A DNA stretch of 64,000 bases, from positions 1 to 64,000 of the forward strand of contig NZ_JAKEEB010000009.1 in the NCBI RefSeq assembly GCF_021462825.1. The letters are read 5' to 3'. The position numbers and the translations under genes are program-made. Below the pieces are notes generated by a model. That model did no database searches and was not told the DNA's origin. It saw only the letters and a program-made list of their open reading frames with translations. This document shows positions 43,256 to 51,397 of the stretch, piece after piece. Origin of the DNA: Streptomyces glomeratus. GTDB taxonomy: Bacteria > Actinomycetota > Actinomycetes > Streptomycetales > Streptomycetaceae. Each line of letters opens with the position of its first letter. The stretch's first letter is position 1.

Positions 43256-44371
43256 TCAGGGACGGTCCCCCGAGGTACGCCACTCGACCACGGCAGAGGC
43301 GTACTCGGTATCACGCTGCTGGCGTAGGAGAATGCCGAGATTGGACATGGCTCCGGTGTGCCCGGCAACCGCCGCGCGCCGGTACCAGATTCGTGCGGTC
43401 TCGGTGTCGCCCTGCTCAACCAGGAGAACTCCCAGGTTGAACATGGCGGCAGTGTGTCCGGCGCCTGCTGCGTGTGTGTACCAGATGCGTGCCCCTTCGA
43501 TGTCGCCCTGCTCATCCAGGAGGACACCAAGGTTGAACATGGCGGCAGTGTGTCCGGCGTCGGCTGCGCGTTGGTACCAGGTGCGTGCGCCCTCGATGTC
43601 GCCCTGCTCAGCCAGGAGGACTCCAAGGTCCGACATGGCGTCTGAGTCTCCGGCATCGGCTGCCTGTTGCCAGTAGGCGCGTGCGGCCCCGGGGTCGCCC
43701 TGCTCATAGAGAAGGACGCCGAGGTTGAACATGGCTCCGGTGTGTCCGGCGTCGGCTGCGCGTTGCCAGTAGGCGCGTGCGGCCGCCGGGTCGCCCTGCT
43801 CATAGAGAAGGACGCCGAGGTTGGACATGGCTCCGGTGTGTCCGGTGTCGGCTGCGCGTTGGTACCAGGTGCGTGCCCCCTCGGTGTCACCCAGCTCTTC
43901 AAGGAGGACGCCGAGGTTGGACATGGCTCCGGTGTGTCCGGCGTCGGCTGCGTGCTGCCAATAGGCGTGTGCGCCCTCGGTGTCGCCCCGTTCAGCCAGG
44001 AGAACCCCGAGATTGAACATCGCAACGGTGTCTCCGGCGTCGGCTGCGCGTTGCAGCCAGAGGCGGGCGTCCTCCGTGTCACCGATACCGGTGGCTCCGC
44101 TGGCCGATTGTGTGGTGGCCTCTTGGGTGCTGCCGGCGGCACGACCTGTGGTGTCTGTTACTGGCGGGATGTTCTCCCGGGGCGGAGGGAGTCGATGGAG
44201 ATCTGTGCGATTCGGTGCAGTAGGGAGGGCAACGGTCGGCATCTGGGCCAGAGCCGCGATCACCTGCCTCACAAAGCTCTGCCCGCGCACTGGCAGCGTG
44301 GCTGGGCGAAAGGCGTCCGAATCACGAGCGATTGAGGCACGCACCTGCTCAACGAAGGACTTAGATGACAC
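43256..44371 (-). CDS. Protein with eight exact 32-residue TPR/Sel1-like repeats
   Basis: 371 residues from GTG 44371 behind AAGGAG. The N-terminal 100 residues are Ser/Thr/Pro-rich with short helices (SFVEQVRASIARDSDAF). Residues 102-357 are eight gapless 32-residue repeats of the form AR-x-WYQRAADAGHTGAM-x-NLGVLLxEQGDxEG, a shortened Sel1/TPR unit that should form a superhelical protein-binding rod. It ends at VVEWRTSGDRP. There is no signal or membrane span. It overlaps the upstream membrane-protein gene by 11 bp, so translation is coupled and the two products probably interact. Codon use is less GC-biased than neighbours. Function unknown. Confidence 0.82.
   Translation of the reverse strand: MSSKSFVEQVRASIARDSDAFRPATLPVRGQSFVRQVIAALAQMPTVALPTAPNRTDLHRLPPPRENIPPVTDTTGRAAGSTQEATTQSASGATGIGDTEDARLWLQRAADAGDTVAMFNLGVLLAERGDTEGAHAYWQHAADAGHTGAMSNLGVLLEELGDTEGARTWYQRAADTGHTGAMSNLGVLLYEQGDPAAARAYWQRAADAGHTGAMFNLGVLLYEQGDPGAARAYWQQAADAGDSDAMSDLGVLLAEQGDIEGARTWYQRAADAGHTAAMFNLGVLLDEQGDIEGARIWYTHAAGAGHTAAMFNLGVLLVEQGDTETARIWYRRAAVAGHTGAMSNLGILLRQQRDTEYASAVVEWRTSGDRP
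43301..44068. repeat. 96-bp tandem repeat, eight copies within the repeat-protein gene
   Basis: Exactly 768 bp, encoding residues 102-357 without insertions or deletions. Units share long identical tracts (for example GGACATGGCTCCGGTGTGTC on the plus strand at several units). This indicates recent expansion or ongoing homogenisation by recombination. Confidence 0.88.
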
Positions 44372-44792
44372 CGGCCTCTCCTTCGACCGCGGGCTCCTGC
44401 CGCTCGACGAGGGCAGCAGACGAGGTCGGCTCTGCCACGGCTGACGCGCTGGGAGGCATGGAACCCGCATTCGGGATGCGGGACGGTACAGAATGTACGT
44501 TTGGATGAGCCATGCCCTGGCGCAGGAGCTGTTCCACAATCTTCGGTGCCGCGATACCGACTGCAATTGCGCCGAGCGGTCCTGCGATCTGACCTGAGCT
44601 TCCAAACCCTGCAGCTAACCCGGCACCCAGGGCGTTTCGGATGATGATCGCGACAAGGTATGGGCCGAGGGGTATCTCATCAGGCATCCTCCAGGGGTAG
44701 CCCTTAACGCGTTGGATCGCCCGATAGAGGTCGAGCGCCTCGACTGCTGAGGACCCCGTGAGCCCCCATAAGCACGCGGCCCACCACTCCAT
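44361..44792 (-). CDS. Small membrane protein with a TTA codon, coupled to the repeat protein
   Basis: About 143 residues from ATG 44792, which follows GGAGGGGGAAGG. Two hydrophobic regions: GPYLVAIIIRNALGAGLAAG and IAGPLGAIAVGIAAPKIVEQ; the loop between is short, so a helical hairpin is likely. N-terminal motif WWAACLWGLTGSSAVEALDL is amphipathic, and a soluble tail follows. Leu59 is encoded by TTA (44616-44618), so translation should depend on the BldA tRNA. The end overlaps the repeat-protein start by 11 bp. Resembles small membrane partners found beside repeat proteins in actinobacteria; no named family recognised with certainty. Confidence 0.75.
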   Translation of the reverse strand: MEWWAACLWGLTGSSAVEALDLYRAIQRVKGYPWRMPDEIPLGPYLVAIIIRNALGAGLAAGFGSSGQIAGPLGAIAVGIAAPKIVEQLLRQGMAHPNVHSVPSRIPNAGSMPPSASAVAEPTSSAALVERQEPAVEGEAGVI

Positions 44793-45502
44793 AGCCGGCC
44801 TTCCCCCTCCGAGGTTGTGGAGCAAGTAACCAGGCTCAGCATGATGCTTGCCGGCGCCGTTGCGCCATGGACTGGGCGAATCGCAGTGTGCTTCAGCTCC
44901 GACGACGCTTTCGTCCCGAACGCGATCAAGACCCGCATGACCTTGACTCGGTGATGCTGACCTGCGCGTTGGTTGTCCAGCACTGCCCACTGCAGTCCGG
45001 GACCCGGTGGACGAGGGAGCGGTAGTCGACGTCTCAACTTCGTGTAGACGCTGAAAGGATGCAGCAAGACGCCGCATAGCGCGAGCCTTTCACGCCGGCT
45101 GCTTCTGGCTGGTACCCGAAGAAGGCTGCGCAGGAGGCGCGACCCGTGCCCGTTCTTGCCTACCTCCGGCCCGGTGCGCCGACGCGGGGGAGCGGTGCCC
45201 AAGTGCGGGCGGGTGCGTGCTGGTGCCGATCGCGAAGGAGCTTACGCCTCACGTCATCGGTTGTCGCGCTCAACCATCCCTCACAAGAGCGCCTCAGAAC
45301 GCACCGTTCACTAGGCTCGCTTTTTAGCTCAAGATTCGACTGGCTGACGTCAAAAACGACAACCTTCCTTCTCGTATGGGTTCGTTCGCTACCAACGACT
45401 TTCCGGCATGCGACACTTCGCGCGAGAGGGCCGCTCACAGTGGCCGCATAAGAGGGTCTCGTTCGCCATGTGACTCTCGACGGTGACACCCCATATGCCG
45501 CT
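44793..45502. other. Gene-poor, lower-GC stretch
   Basis: About 700 bp without a supported gene. Sequence at about 45290-45400 is notably AT-richer (GCTTTTTAGCTCAAGATTCG). Frames of about 100 codons exist on both strands but lack start signals and homology. It likely contains the promoter of the membrane/repeat-protein pair at its left and of the tiny-ORF cluster at its right. Confidence 0.5.
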
Positions 45503-45682
45503 GTGAGCCCCTCGGAGGCTGCCGCCCAACTGAGGTCTTCCGTACAAGAGGGAGGTCCCCGGACGGCCGCGAGGGGGACTGTACCCAGCCTTCCAGCCCG
45601 AGGGGGTGCCTATGGCACAGGTTGCGGACACGTTCACGAGTTCAAGTCGAGTCAGGATTGGAAAGAGTGCATGCGACCGTGA
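45503..45682 (+). CDS. Uncertain small ORF upstream of the tiny-gene cluster
   Basis: 59 codons from GTG 45503 (a GTG at 45470 adds 11): begins MSPSEAAAQLRSSVQEGG and ends EFKSSQDWKECMRP. Its TGA (45680-45682) directly abuts ATG 45683. No homology recognised and no strong ribosome binding site. Mutually exclusive in frame with the overlapping ORF at 45612. Listed as a possibility only. Confidence 0.25.
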   Translation: MSPSEAAAQLRSSVQEGGPRTAARGTVPSLPARGGAYGTGCGHVHEFKSSQDWKECMRP

Positions 45683-45686
45683 ATGA
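45612..45686 (+). CDS. Candidate 24-residue peptide gene
   Basis: ATG 45612 follows GAGGGGG at 5-6 nt spacing. The peptide is MAQVADTFTSSSRVRIGKS followed by Ala-Cys-Asp-Arg-Glu. The stop overlaps the next ATG (ATGA, 45683-45686). Short, Ser/Thr-rich with one Cys; could be a leader or signal peptide. Unproven. Confidence 0.3.
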   Translation: MAQVADTFTSSSRVRIGKSACDRE

Positions 45687-45748
45687 AATTGGGCGCAATC
45701 GCGAACAGAAAGGATCATGTGTATATGGCGAACACGGCTAACCCGTGA
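45683..45748 (+). CDS. Candidate 21-residue peptide gene
   Basis: ATG 45683 to TGA 45746-45748: MKLGAIANRKDHVYMANTAN plus Pro. The start overlaps the previous stop and the stop overlaps GTG 45745 of the next gene (GTGA). An internal ATG at 45725 after AAAGGA could give a 7-residue version. Likely acts, if translated, by coupling translation into the membrane gene. Confidence 0.3.
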   Translation: MKLGAIANRKDHVYMANTANP

Positions 45749-45957
45749 GCCGGTGGCTGCCGGTCGAGTTGAGCAGAGGTACCGCCTCGCTTGCGATCGC
45801 AGCCATCCCATACGTGGGGGTAGTTGTCTCCGTGGTCCTGCTTGTCGCGGTCACGGGGATCTTCCTGCCAGCCGTCTGGTCACGTGACCGCGAACGTCGG
45901 CGTGACGCCCGGCTCTTGGCCTTCCGGATCCTCCGCTGGCTTGAGCGGAGGCGCTGA
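45745..45957 (+). CDS. Small single-pass membrane protein
   Basis: 70 residues from GTG 45745. One strong membrane helix (PYVGVVVSVVLLVAVTGIFL) followed by a basic RDRERRRDARLLAFRILRWL amphipathic tail. It is preceded by overlapping tiny ORFs, has no ribosome binding site of its own, and is followed by a textbook terminator, so it is the end of a transcript. Function unknown. Confidence 0.6.
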   Translation: MSRWLPVELSRGTASLAIAAIPYVGVVVSVVLLVAVTGIFLPAVWSRDRERRRDARLLAFRILRWLERRR

Positions 45958-45997
45958 TGGCAGGTCCACGAGCCACGCGTGCGCCACCGTAGTCCGT

Positions 45998-46046
45998 TGA
46001 GCCCCGTTGTCACCTTCGACGTGCACCGGGGCTCACATCATTTTTT
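45998..46046 (+). terminator. Rho-independent terminator
   Basis: TGAGCCCCG (45998-46006) pairs with CGGGGCTCA (46027-46035), a perfect 9-bp stem. A run of six T follows at 46041-46046. It ends the small membrane protein transcript. Canonical T-run terminators are uncommon in this GC-rich DNA. Confidence 0.85.
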
Positions 46047-46089
46047 CGCCGTCTATCAGGCTGCGTTGCCCGCTACGCACCCCACTACT

Positions 46090-46240
46090 GGAGTAGGGGG
46101 TTATCGGTGCGGCAGTAGCTGAGCATCGGAGCACTTGTAGCCGTTGCCCTGTGGCCAGATGAAAGCCGCCTGCGCAGTCTGGACAAGTCGGATCAGGCCC
46201 GATGACGTCGCCCGGCTGGAGGTCCCACTCGATGGCCTCG
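46090..46240 (-). pseudogene. Possible remnant of a small zinc-knuckle-like protein
   Basis: The minus strand contains an open stretch without a start codon: STPEAIEWDLQPGDVIGPDP then TCPDCAGGFHLATGQRLQVL and a later Cys. The Cys-x-x-Cys...Cys spacing and codon bias look protein-coding, but no ATG or GTG precedes it before a stop. Probably a decayed 3' fragment. Confidence 0.3.
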
Positions 46241-46264
46241 GGCGTACTGATCCGGGGGCGGAGC

Positions 46265-47098
46265 TCAATCAGCCGATTCCCGTTTCTCGGAGTAGATCAC
46301 CAGAGTCTGGTCTGGCTGTTCGGCTAGGTGGAAGGCGGTGTAGGCGAAATCGATCACCCCGCGTCCAGGGCTCCGTAGCCGTTTGCGTCCGCCGTGCCGG
46401 GGCTGCACGTCGTACTGCGGCCACCAGGCACGCACTTCGGGGCTGCCCGCGTTCAGCTCGTCGATCAGCCGGGTGTACCGGGTGTCGCCCGGGTGGCGTC
46501 CGGCCAGTGTCCTCAGCCGGGCGAGCAGGCCGCGTGCCTCGAGCTCCCAGTCGACCAGGACGGTCCGGGCGGCAGGTTCGAGGAACACCCAGCGGGCGAA
46601 GTTCGCCGGCCGGTCCGCCGCCGCGGTGAGGTGCGGGAACAGCTCGTCAGCCGCCCGGTTGCAGCTGAGCACGTCGTAGTTGCCGCCGATGATGTATGCC
46701 GGGTGCGGCTGGAGCAGGAGCGGGACGGCTGCCACCTCGGCGGCGAGCGGCTCGGGTTCTTCGGTTTCGGCCGTGGGCGCGTGACCGGCGAGCTGAAAGA
46801 GATGACCGCGCTCGTACCGGTCGAACTGCAGCGCCGAGGCGAGGGCGTTGAGCACCTGGTCCGAGGCGCGGATGTCCCGGCCCTGCTCGAGGTAGGTGTA
46901 CCAGGTGGCGCTGATCCCGGCGAGCAGCGCGAGTTCTTCCCGGCGCAGGCCCGGGGTCCGCCGTCGGCCGGTGTGTGGCAGCCCGACCTGGTCAGGGGTG
47001 ATTCGCTCTCGGCGGCTGCGAAGGAAGGCGCCCAGCTCACTGCGCTGATTCGGCTGCGTCTGCACGGTGGATGGCACCCCTGGTTCCAGAATGAACAC
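46265..47098 (-). CDS. XRE-family regulator with MmyB-like ligand-binding domain
   Basis: Up to 277 residues; the start is uncertain (GTG 47098, or GTGs 7-13 codons further in). N-terminal HTH: ELGAFLRSRRERITPDQVGL, RREELALLAGISATWYTYLE and RASDQVLNALASALQFD. C-terminal MmyB domain: NYDVLSCNRAADELFPHLTA, NFARWVFLEPAARTVLVDWE and YTAFHLAEQPDQTLVIYS. Members usually control a neighbouring short-chain dehydrogenase, and one is divergent here. Standard length. Confidence 0.93.
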   Translation of the reverse strand: MFILEPGVPSTVQTQPNQRSELGAFLRSRRERITPDQVGLPHTGRRRTPGLRREELALLAGISATWYTYLEQGRDIRASDQVLNALASALQFDRYERGHLFQLAGHAPTAETEEPEPLAAEVAAVPLLLQPHPAYIIGGNYDVLSCNRAADELFPHLTAAADRPANFARWVFLEPAARTVLVDWELEARGLLARLRTLAGRHPGDTRYTRLIDELNAGSPEVRAWWPQYDVQPRHGGRKRLRSPGRGVIDFAYTAFHLAEQPDQTLVIYSEKRESAD

Positions 47099-47216
47099 GG
47101 TCTGGATACCAGGCTAAAGACCTCACAGACTGGATCCCACGAGGGAGGCGCAGCTCTCACCGATGACCTCTGCAGGTCACCGGCTACCGGTATTTCGGAC
47201 GGAAGAGGCGGACATC

Positions 47217-47954
47217 GTGTCGGGAATCGACGGCAAGGTCGTGGCGATCACGGGAGCCAGCAGCGGCATCGGCGAGGCGACCGCGCTGCTGCTCGCCGAG
47301 CGAGGCGCGCGGCTCGTCCTGGGTGCGCGCCGGTCCGAGCGCCTCGCGGAACTGGTGGCGCGGATCGAGAAGTCGGGTGGCACGGCCGCGCAGACCCGTA
47401 CGGACGTGACGCGACGAGACGACCTGCACGCCCTGGTCGCACTGGCCGGCGAGCGATTCGGCCGGCTCGACGTGCTGGTCAGCAACGCGGGAGTCGGCAC
47501 GATCTCGCCTCTGGACGATCTGCGGGTCGACGAGTGGGACCAGATGATCGACGTCAACGTGAAGGGTGTGCTGCACGGAATCGGCGCGGCGTTGCCGGTC
47601 TTCCGGGCCCAGGGCGCGGGCCACTTCATCACCATCGCCTCCACGGCCGCATTTCGCATCGTGCCGACCATGGCGGTCTACGCCGGTACGAAGTTCGCGG
47701 TCCGCGCCATCTGTGAAGGCTTGCGCCAGGAGGCCGGTGATTCCCTGCGGGTGACCACCGTCTCGCCCGGCGCAGTAGGGACCGACTTTGCCGAGGCATC
47801 GACGAATCCGCAGGTCCGAGCGCAGATAGTGGAGATGCGGAACCGGATCGCGATCCCGCCGGAGGCGATCGCCCGAGCCACCGCGTTCGCCATCGAACAG
47901 CCTGCAACCGTCGACGTGAACGAGATCGTCATCCGGCCCACCGCCCAGAACTGA
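47217..47954 (+). CDS. Short-chain dehydrogenase/reductase (SDR)
   Basis: About 245 residues from GTG 47217 (GAAGAGG at 8 nt); the frame is open to 47163. Cofactor motif TGASSGIGEATALLLAERGA, NAG block VLVSNAGVGTISPLDD, catalytic Ser in TIASTAAFR and YAGTKFA for the Tyr-x-x-x-Lys. An Arg after the second strand favours NADPH. Regulated presumably by the divergent XRE/MmyB protein, as is typical for this pair. Confidence 0.94.
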   Translation: MSGIDGKVVAITGASSGIGEATALLLAERGARLVLGARRSERLAELVARIEKSGGTAAQTRTDVTRRDDLHALVALAGERFGRLDVLVSNAGVGTISPLDDLRVDEWDQMIDVNVKGVLHGIGAALPVFRAQGAGHFITIASTAAFRIVPTMAVYAGTKFAVRAICEGLRQEAGDSLRVTTVSPGAVGTDFAEASTNPQVRAQIVEMRNRIAIPPEAIARATAFAIEQPATVDVNEIVIRPTAQN

Positions 47955-48259
47955 CCCCGCTCAAGTTCGAGGCGCATCAGGCGCCCTGATGAGGACGTCA
48001 GCCACGAGCTGCGGCGGACAGTAGCGGACGACCTGCTGCGGCTGTTGGCGAACAGCGGGATCGGTTGACGGCTGTCTGCCCTGCGCATGGTGCTCATGCC
48101 GTCGCTGGGAAGTGGCTGTGGGACGGGTGGGGGCTGATGGAACGGATGGAGTGATCCCCAGAGGTGCGACAGCTGTGCGCCGGACAGCTGGTCCGGCGGC
48201 CGTTGTCAGTGGTCCCTGCCAGGATGGCCGGCACATCGAGGGAACGGGAGCAGCAGCAC
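47955..48259. other. Intergenic region with a possible coding relic
   Basis: About 305 bp. The plus frame at about 47985-48068 reads DEDVSHELRRTVADDLLRLL then ANSGIG and a stop. It has no start, so it is perhaps the end of a lost gene. No terminator or promoter stood out. Confidence 0.35.
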
Positions 48260-49816
48260 ATGATCGAGCAGACCGCCCGCGGCATGGCCGAGCAGATCGT
48301 CACGCACGCGCCGAAGGGATGGGCACGGGCCGTGATCTCGGGGCGCGCGGGCGGTGGCGGAAGCGGAATGACAGGCGGCTACACCGTCCCGGGGACGCGC
48401 GCGCCCATGCGGCTGCCCGAGATGCACTCCCGACTGATGCGGCTTGCGGAGGTGATACGGGAGGAGCGCGGCTGGGACCCCGTCAGCTGGGAGATCGACT
48501 GCCGTCCCTCCGGCGAATACCGGCTCGTCACCTTCAGGGACGCCGTGGGCCGCGTGACCGGACACGGCGGCGGGTACGAGGTCGTCCTGGACCCCGACTA
48601 CCGCTTGCCGCAGCCAGGCCTGCGTCAGCAGGCGGGCACCGCGGCCCCCGCCGGCGACCCGGAGCTGGCCGCGACGAGGTTTCGCGCCTACCTCGAGCGG
48701 CGCGCCGCCATCCTCGGACACGCCGAGGAACTGCCGACGCCCGTCACCGTGGCCGCGCTCGACGAGGCCGAACGCCGCATCGGGCGCCCGCTGCCCGCCG
48801 ACCTGCGGGCGCTGTACCTGATCGCCGACGGCGACGGTATCGGATACCGGCACCGCTGCCTGATCGAGAACAACGCATGGCTGTCACTGGAGAGCCTGGT
48901 CGCCGAGTACACCGACCGGCGCGAGTGGCAGGACCGTCCCTGGTTCGGCTGGGACCTGGAATGGGACGCCGTGGTCTTCGACACCACCCCCGGCGACACC
49001 GTCCGCCGCTGCGGGGGCCACCCGGGATGGATCCGCTTCGCCACCAGCGAGGACGGCAACTACCTCGCCGTCGACATGGACCCGGCCCGCGACGGACGAC
49101 CGGGCCAGGTCATCGCCACGGGCCGCGACTACGACGACGGCCCCGTGTACGTCGCCGACTCCATCACCTCGCTGCTCCAGCGGCACTTGGACCTGCTGGA
49201 GCAGGGCTCCTACGAGAAGTACGACGACTACATCTCCCTGCGAGGTGCCTGCGACGTCGGCACCCGGCAGATCATCGGCGGCATCCCCGACGAGGTTCCG
49301 CCCACCCTTCAGGCCATCCATATCAACGACGCCACCGGCATCGTCGACCTCAGCCCGCTCACCGCCGCGCCCGGCCTCCGCCGCCTGCACCTCAACCGCT
49401 CCACAACGGCCGACCTGACGCCTGTGCGCGATCTGCCCGTCGAGTCCCTCCGTGTCACCCTCGACGGCGGTGCCCTCACTCCGCTCGCAGGCCACCGGCA
49501 CCTTGCCTCCCTCGACCTGAACGCCACCGCGCCGGTCGACCTCACCCCACTGCGTACCGCCCCCAACTTGCACGGACTCGACCTGTCCGGCGCCGAAATC
49601 CCCGATCTGACCGCCCTGGCCGGCCTGGCGAACTTGCGCTATCTCGCTCTTGCCCGGCAGCAGTGGGCCACGCTGCTCGACCACGGCAGCGTCCCGCCCG
49701 GCCTGGCCGCCGTCCGTCTGGCGGGAGGGGACGTCACCTTCGACGACGCCCTCGCCCTGGCCTCCCGTGTCGGCCTGGACACCGGCGACGCGCTCCGCGT
49801 CACCGGCAGCCTCTGA
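48260..49816 (+). CDS. SUKH-domain (SMI1/KNR4) immunity-like protein with leucine-rich repeats
   Basis: About 518 residues from ATG 48260 (GGGAG at 10 nt; ATG 48224 possible). Residues about 1-130 look like a YezG-type immunity domain (RLAEVIREERGWDPVSWEID, PSGEYRLVTFRD). Residues about 165-350 are SMI1/KNR4-like (AALDEAERRIGRPLPADLRA, GDGIGYRHR, PGWIRFATSEDGNYLAVDMD). The C-terminal part has short leucine-rich repeats (IVDLSPLTAAPGLRRLHLNR, LTPLRTAPNLHGLDLSGAEI). SUKH proteins usually neutralise toxins, but no toxin gene is adjacent. It may be an orphan immunity protein or a repurposed binding protein. Confidence 0.78.
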   Translation: MIEQTARGMAEQIVTHAPKGWARAVISGRAGGGGSGMTGGYTVPGTRAPMRLPEMHSRLMRLAEVIREERGWDPVSWEIDCRPSGEYRLVTFRDAVGRVTGHGGGYEVVLDPDYRLPQPGLRQQAGTAAPAGDPELAATRFRAYLERRAAILGHAEELPTPVTVAALDEAERRIGRPLPADLRALYLIADGDGIGYRHRCLIENNAWLSLESLVAEYTDRREWQDRPWFGWDLEWDAVVFDTTPGDTVRRCGGHPGWIRFATSEDGNYLAVDMDPARDGRPGQVIATGRDYDDGPVYVADSITSLLQRHLDLLEQGSYEKYDDYISLRGACDVGTRQIIGGIPDEVPPTLQAIHINDATGIVDLSPLTAAPGLRRLHLNRSTTADLTPVRDLPVESLRVTLDGGALTPLAGHRHLASLDLNATAPVDLTPLRTAPNLHGLDLSGAEIPDLTALAGLANLRYLALARQQWATLLDHGSVPPGLAAVRLAGGDVTFDDALALASRVGLDTGDALRVTGSL

Positions 49817-49891
49817 GCCGAGAGGAGGCAGACCCGTGGGCGGGCAGCCGGCAGCGCCGGTTCACGCGGACGGCACGGTGGTGGGACGGCC

Positions 49892-50632
49892 TCAGGCCGG
49901 CTTGCGCCACACGGAGATGTGCTTCGTGGAGTCCTGGGTGAACGGCGCCCCGTCCCAGTCCGCGACGCGCCGCTCCAGCTCGAGCCCTGCGATCCGTGCC
50001 ATCAGGTCGAGTTCCGCCGGCCACGCGTACCGGTGCCGGGAGTTGTCGCGGCGGTAGTTGCCGTCGTCGCCGTCGCGGGTGAGGTGGTGGGAGACAAGAA
50101 TCTGCTCGACCAGGTCGAAGGTGTCGAAGCCGAGATGCCGCTCGGAGACGTCGAACGGCACCGCGGCCTGGCCGGGCGGCAGAAGCCGCAGCGGCGGCAC
50201 GCCCAGCTCGATGACGAATCGCCCGCCGGGCGTCAGGTGACGTGCGGCGTTGCGGAAGCACTCGACCTGCTCGTCCTGGGTGAGCAGGTTCGAGATGGTG
50301 TTGTACACGAGATAGACCAGGGTGAACTCGCCGGGGACGACGGTCGTGGCCATGTCCCCGATGGCGACCGGGAGCGTGCGCTCGTCCATCTTGCGCCGCA
50401 GGACCGCCGCCATGTGCTCGGACAGTTCGATGCCCACCACCGGCACGCCGCGCTCCCGGAGCGGGACGCCGACCCGTCCGGTTCCGATGGCGAACTCCAG
50501 TGCCCGACCGTCTCCGGCGAGTTCGGCGAGGAAGGCGAGAGTCGGTTCCAGAACGGCAGCCGAGGACATCTCGGTCTCCTCGGCGTCGTAGCGCTCTGCG
50601 TTCGCCTGGGTCCACAGCTCACTGCTCGTCAC
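49892..50632 (-). CDS. Class I SAM-dependent methyltransferase
   Basis: 246 residues from GTG 50632. Motif I LEFAIGTGRVGVPLRERGV, acidic loop VVGIELSEHM, motif II YNTISNLLTQDEQVECFRNA and the following RHLTPGGRFVIELGVPP. A lid-like C-terminal domain ends HISVWRKPA. Resembles the methyltransferase_25 group acting on small metabolites. Convergent with the SUKH-LRR gene. Substrate unknown. Confidence 0.88.
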   Translation of the reverse strand: MTSSELWTQANAERYDAEETEMSSAAVLEPTLAFLAELAGDGRALEFAIGTGRVGVPLRERGVPVVGIELSEHMAAVLRRKMDERTLPVAIGDMATTVVPGEFTLVYLVYNTISNLLTQDEQVECFRNAARHLTPGGRFVIELGVPPLRLLPPGQAAVPFDVSERHLGFDTFDLVEQILVSHHLTRDGDDGNYRRDNSRHRYAWPAELDLMARIAGLELERRVADWDGAPFTQDSTKHISVWRKPA

Positions 50633-50776
50633 GCGGGCCCACTCTGCCGGGCGCGCACGGGCGTTGTCGACGCAATTACCGTCCGCCGGCTCCGACCGTG
50701 TCGACAGAGCCGCTCGCCTGTGCCGGGATCACCGCCGCAAGCGGCTCGCCTCGCGCTCCCCGAACCGCGGTGGCGC

Positions 50777-51355
50777 TCACCTGCCCGGCGCTCCCGCGCG
50801 CAGGCCGTCCATGACGAGGTCCAGGAGCCGGGTGACCCGTGGCTGCCAGTCCCCGCTGGGGTCGATCTGCCAGAGGCCGGCGATGGCCAGGAGGAAGTCG
50901 TCCGCGGTGACGCCCGGGCGGATCGTGCCCGCCTCCTCGTTGGCGCGGAGCAGGAGCTCGGCCGCGGCGGTGACCGGGGCGTGCCCCGGTTTCGCCAGGC
51001 CCCCCGGGGCGCTGGTGGCCTGGCGGATCGCGTCCGCCAGTCCGGCCTTCGCCATGGCGAACTCGGCGAGGCGGTCCATCCACTCGCGCAGGGCCCGGTC
51101 CGGCTCCCGGCTCTCGAGCAACCGGGCCGCGCTGTCGGCCACTTGTTGCATCTCATAGCGGTAGAGCTCGAGAACGAGCGCTTCACGGCTGGGGAAGTTG
51201 CGGTAGAACGTACCCTGCCCGACGCCCGCCTTCTTGGCTATCACGCTCAGCGGGACCTCCGCGGAGTGAGTCAGCTCGGCCAGTGCCACGTCCAGGATGC
51301 GTTCGCGATTGCGTTGCGCGTCCGAGCGCTGAGGCGTGTCCTTCTTCTGCTGCAC
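50777..51355 (-). CDS. TetR-family transcriptional regulator
   Basis: About 192 residues from GTG 51355, behind GGAGGAGG; the frame extends to 52267 but lies over other genes. HTH: RERILDVALAELTHSAEVPL then SVIAKKAGVGQGTFYRNFPS. The C-terminal ligand domain matches the TetR_C group with a WMDRLAEFAMAK helix. It diverges from the molybdenum oxidoreductase operon, and two identical palindromes lie between. It very likely represses that operon and itself. Confidence 0.93.
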   Translation of the reverse strand: MQQKKDTPQRSDAQRNRERILDVALAELTHSAEVPLSVIAKKAGVGQGTFYRNFPSREALVLELYRYEMQQVADSAARLLESREPDRALREWMDRLAEFAMAKAGLADAIRQATSAPGGLAKPGHAPVTAAAELLLRANEEAGTIRPGVTADDFLLAIAGLWQIDPSGDWQPRVTRLLDLVMDGLRAGAPGR

Positions 51356-51397
51356 TCGTCCTCCTCCCAGGCTCTGGCCGAACCCGGTCTTGCTAAG

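Noticed and set aside
44615..45202. Minus-strand frame over the membrane-protein gene and upstream
   Set aside because: Out of frame with the better-supported membrane gene (good ribosome binding site, coupling) and low-complexity Arg/Ser-rich.
45627..45660. TTCAAGTC resembling a tRNA T-loop
   Set aside because: Flanking bases do not pair and no acceptor, D or anticodon arms can be drawn.
45389..45811. Minus-strand frame ending with Cys-x-x-Cys (ETLLCGHCERPSRAKC)
   Set aside because: No start signal, opposes the tiny-ORF cluster and terminator, and no family match beyond one Cys pair.
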